Assembly (NCBI GenBank): GCA_016714025.1
Contig: JADJOB010000002.1
Location: 1,099,501 to 1,163,500 of the forward strand
Direction of reading: 5' to 3'
Length of the DNA stretch: 64,000 nucleotides
Source: Saprospiraceae bacterium
Lineage (GTDB): Bacteria > Bacteroidota > Bacteroidia > Chitinophagales > Saprospiraceae
Positions 63,736 to 64,000 of the stretch are shown here, piece after piece; within the stretch, counting starts at the first letter, position 1; each line of letters opens with the position of its first letter. The notes below the pieces were generated by a model, which saw only the letters and a program-made list of their open reading frames with translations, was not told where the DNA came from and made no database searches. The position numbers and the translations under genes were made by a program.

Positions 63736-64000
63736 ATTTAGCTTGTTTTCCTGTTGTTCTGTTAATTAGATCTACTATTAAATACTATTGAAATTTCGAA
63801 TTTAATACCAAATTAAAGACGAATTAAGAGGAAACGCCACGAATGCACGAATTAAGGACGAATTAAGAGGAAACGCCACGAATGCACGAATTAAGGACGG
63901 ATTAAGAGGAAACGCCACGAATGCACGAATTAAGGACGAATTAAGAGGAAACGCCACGAATGCACGAATTAAGGACGAATTAATAAATTTTATACTTAGC
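63736..64000. other. Spacer at the window end with tandem repeats
   Basis: No gene is seen. The first ~80 bp are AT-rich, followed by the 39-bp tandem repeat that runs towards the window end. Confidence 0.7.
63818..63983. repeat. 39-bp tandem repeat, 4 full copies plus a partial
   Basis: Units start at 63818, 63857, 63896 and 63935, each beginning GACGAATTAAGAGGAAACGC and continuing CACGAATGCACGAATTAAG; a partial fifth starts at 63974. The third copy carries one substitution (GACGG). The copies are near-identical, and there are no spacers between them. Confidence 0.95.

Noticed and set aside
63818..63983. Possible CRISPR array
   Set aside because: The 39-bp units are directly joined with no unique spacers, and no cas genes are present.

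Overview
The window is about 64 kb of low-GC DNA from a Bacteroidota bacterium, most likely a Saprospiria/Chitinophagia-type lineage. The markers are GldB and a PorP/SprF protein (gliding and type IX secretion), two proteins with type IX C-terminal sorting domains, GSCFA and DUF5606 proteins, a short AMP nucleosidase, TAxxTTTG-type -7 promoter boxes, and degenerate intergenic repeats common in this phylum. The placement below phylum level is inference. I see no phage, plasmid, transposase or CRISPR array; it reads as ordinary chromosome with repeat-rich intergenic spacers.

Layout. 1-7 kb: the 3' end of NAD synthetase, NfuA, exonuclease III, a tiny membrane protein, an outer-membrane barrel gene followed by nadC, GldB, a 2OG-Fe(II) oxygenase, TatA and an OmpH/Skp chaperone. 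7-12.4 kb: AMP nucleosidase, RuvC, two tandem small heat-shock proteins with a twin operator-like motif upstream, a barrel protein and a vanadium-haloperoxidase/PAP2 lipoprotein. 12.7-16.3 kb: divergent cyanophycin synthetase and cyanophycinase. 16.4-23 kb: a di-haem peroxidase, a polytopic membrane protein, a methyltransferase, an unknown lipoprotein, ThiL, an RluA-type pseudouridine synthase and a 47-residue membrane protein. 23.2-32.6 kb: a DUF2723 giant membrane protein, RpiB and an M28 peptidase in one tight run, then POT and OPT peptide transporters. 32.6-33.3 kb: a gene-free spacer with two very long G tracts and duplicated flanks.

33.3-39.7 kb: GSCFA protein; a two-gene unit encoding a YbjN-like protein and a cytosolic HtrA-like protease fused to a zinc ribbon and a second YbjN-like domain; PorP/SprF; bactofilin, AtpZ and an AtpI-like protein; and S20. 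39.8-47.4 kb: TetR, then a minus-strand run glutaryl-CoA dehydrogenase, OmpA, RecO, E1 alpha-beta fusion, DUF5606 and GT2, then FolB. 47.6-54.8 kb: a 2009-residue HYR/DUF11/SdrD-B surface protein and a second type IX cargo protein. 54.9-59.7 kb: a Cys/Met-metabolism PLP enzyme and the complete three-subunit succinate dehydrogenase/fumarate reductase. 59.7-64 kb: tRNA-Asn, a PfkB kinase, an XRE regulator with a membrane partner, RlmN and a DUF3089 lipoprotein, ending in a 39-bp tandem repeat.

The window suggests an aerobic, surface-active heterotroph that scavenges peptides (M28, POT, OPT), can store nitrogen as cyanophycin, and puts large adhesins on its surface through the type IX system. 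The best candidate for something undescribed is the YbjN-like/protease-zinc-ribbon pair at 34.5-36.9 kb. All calls come from reading the sequence; no database searches were run, and transmembrane and domain boundaries are estimates.
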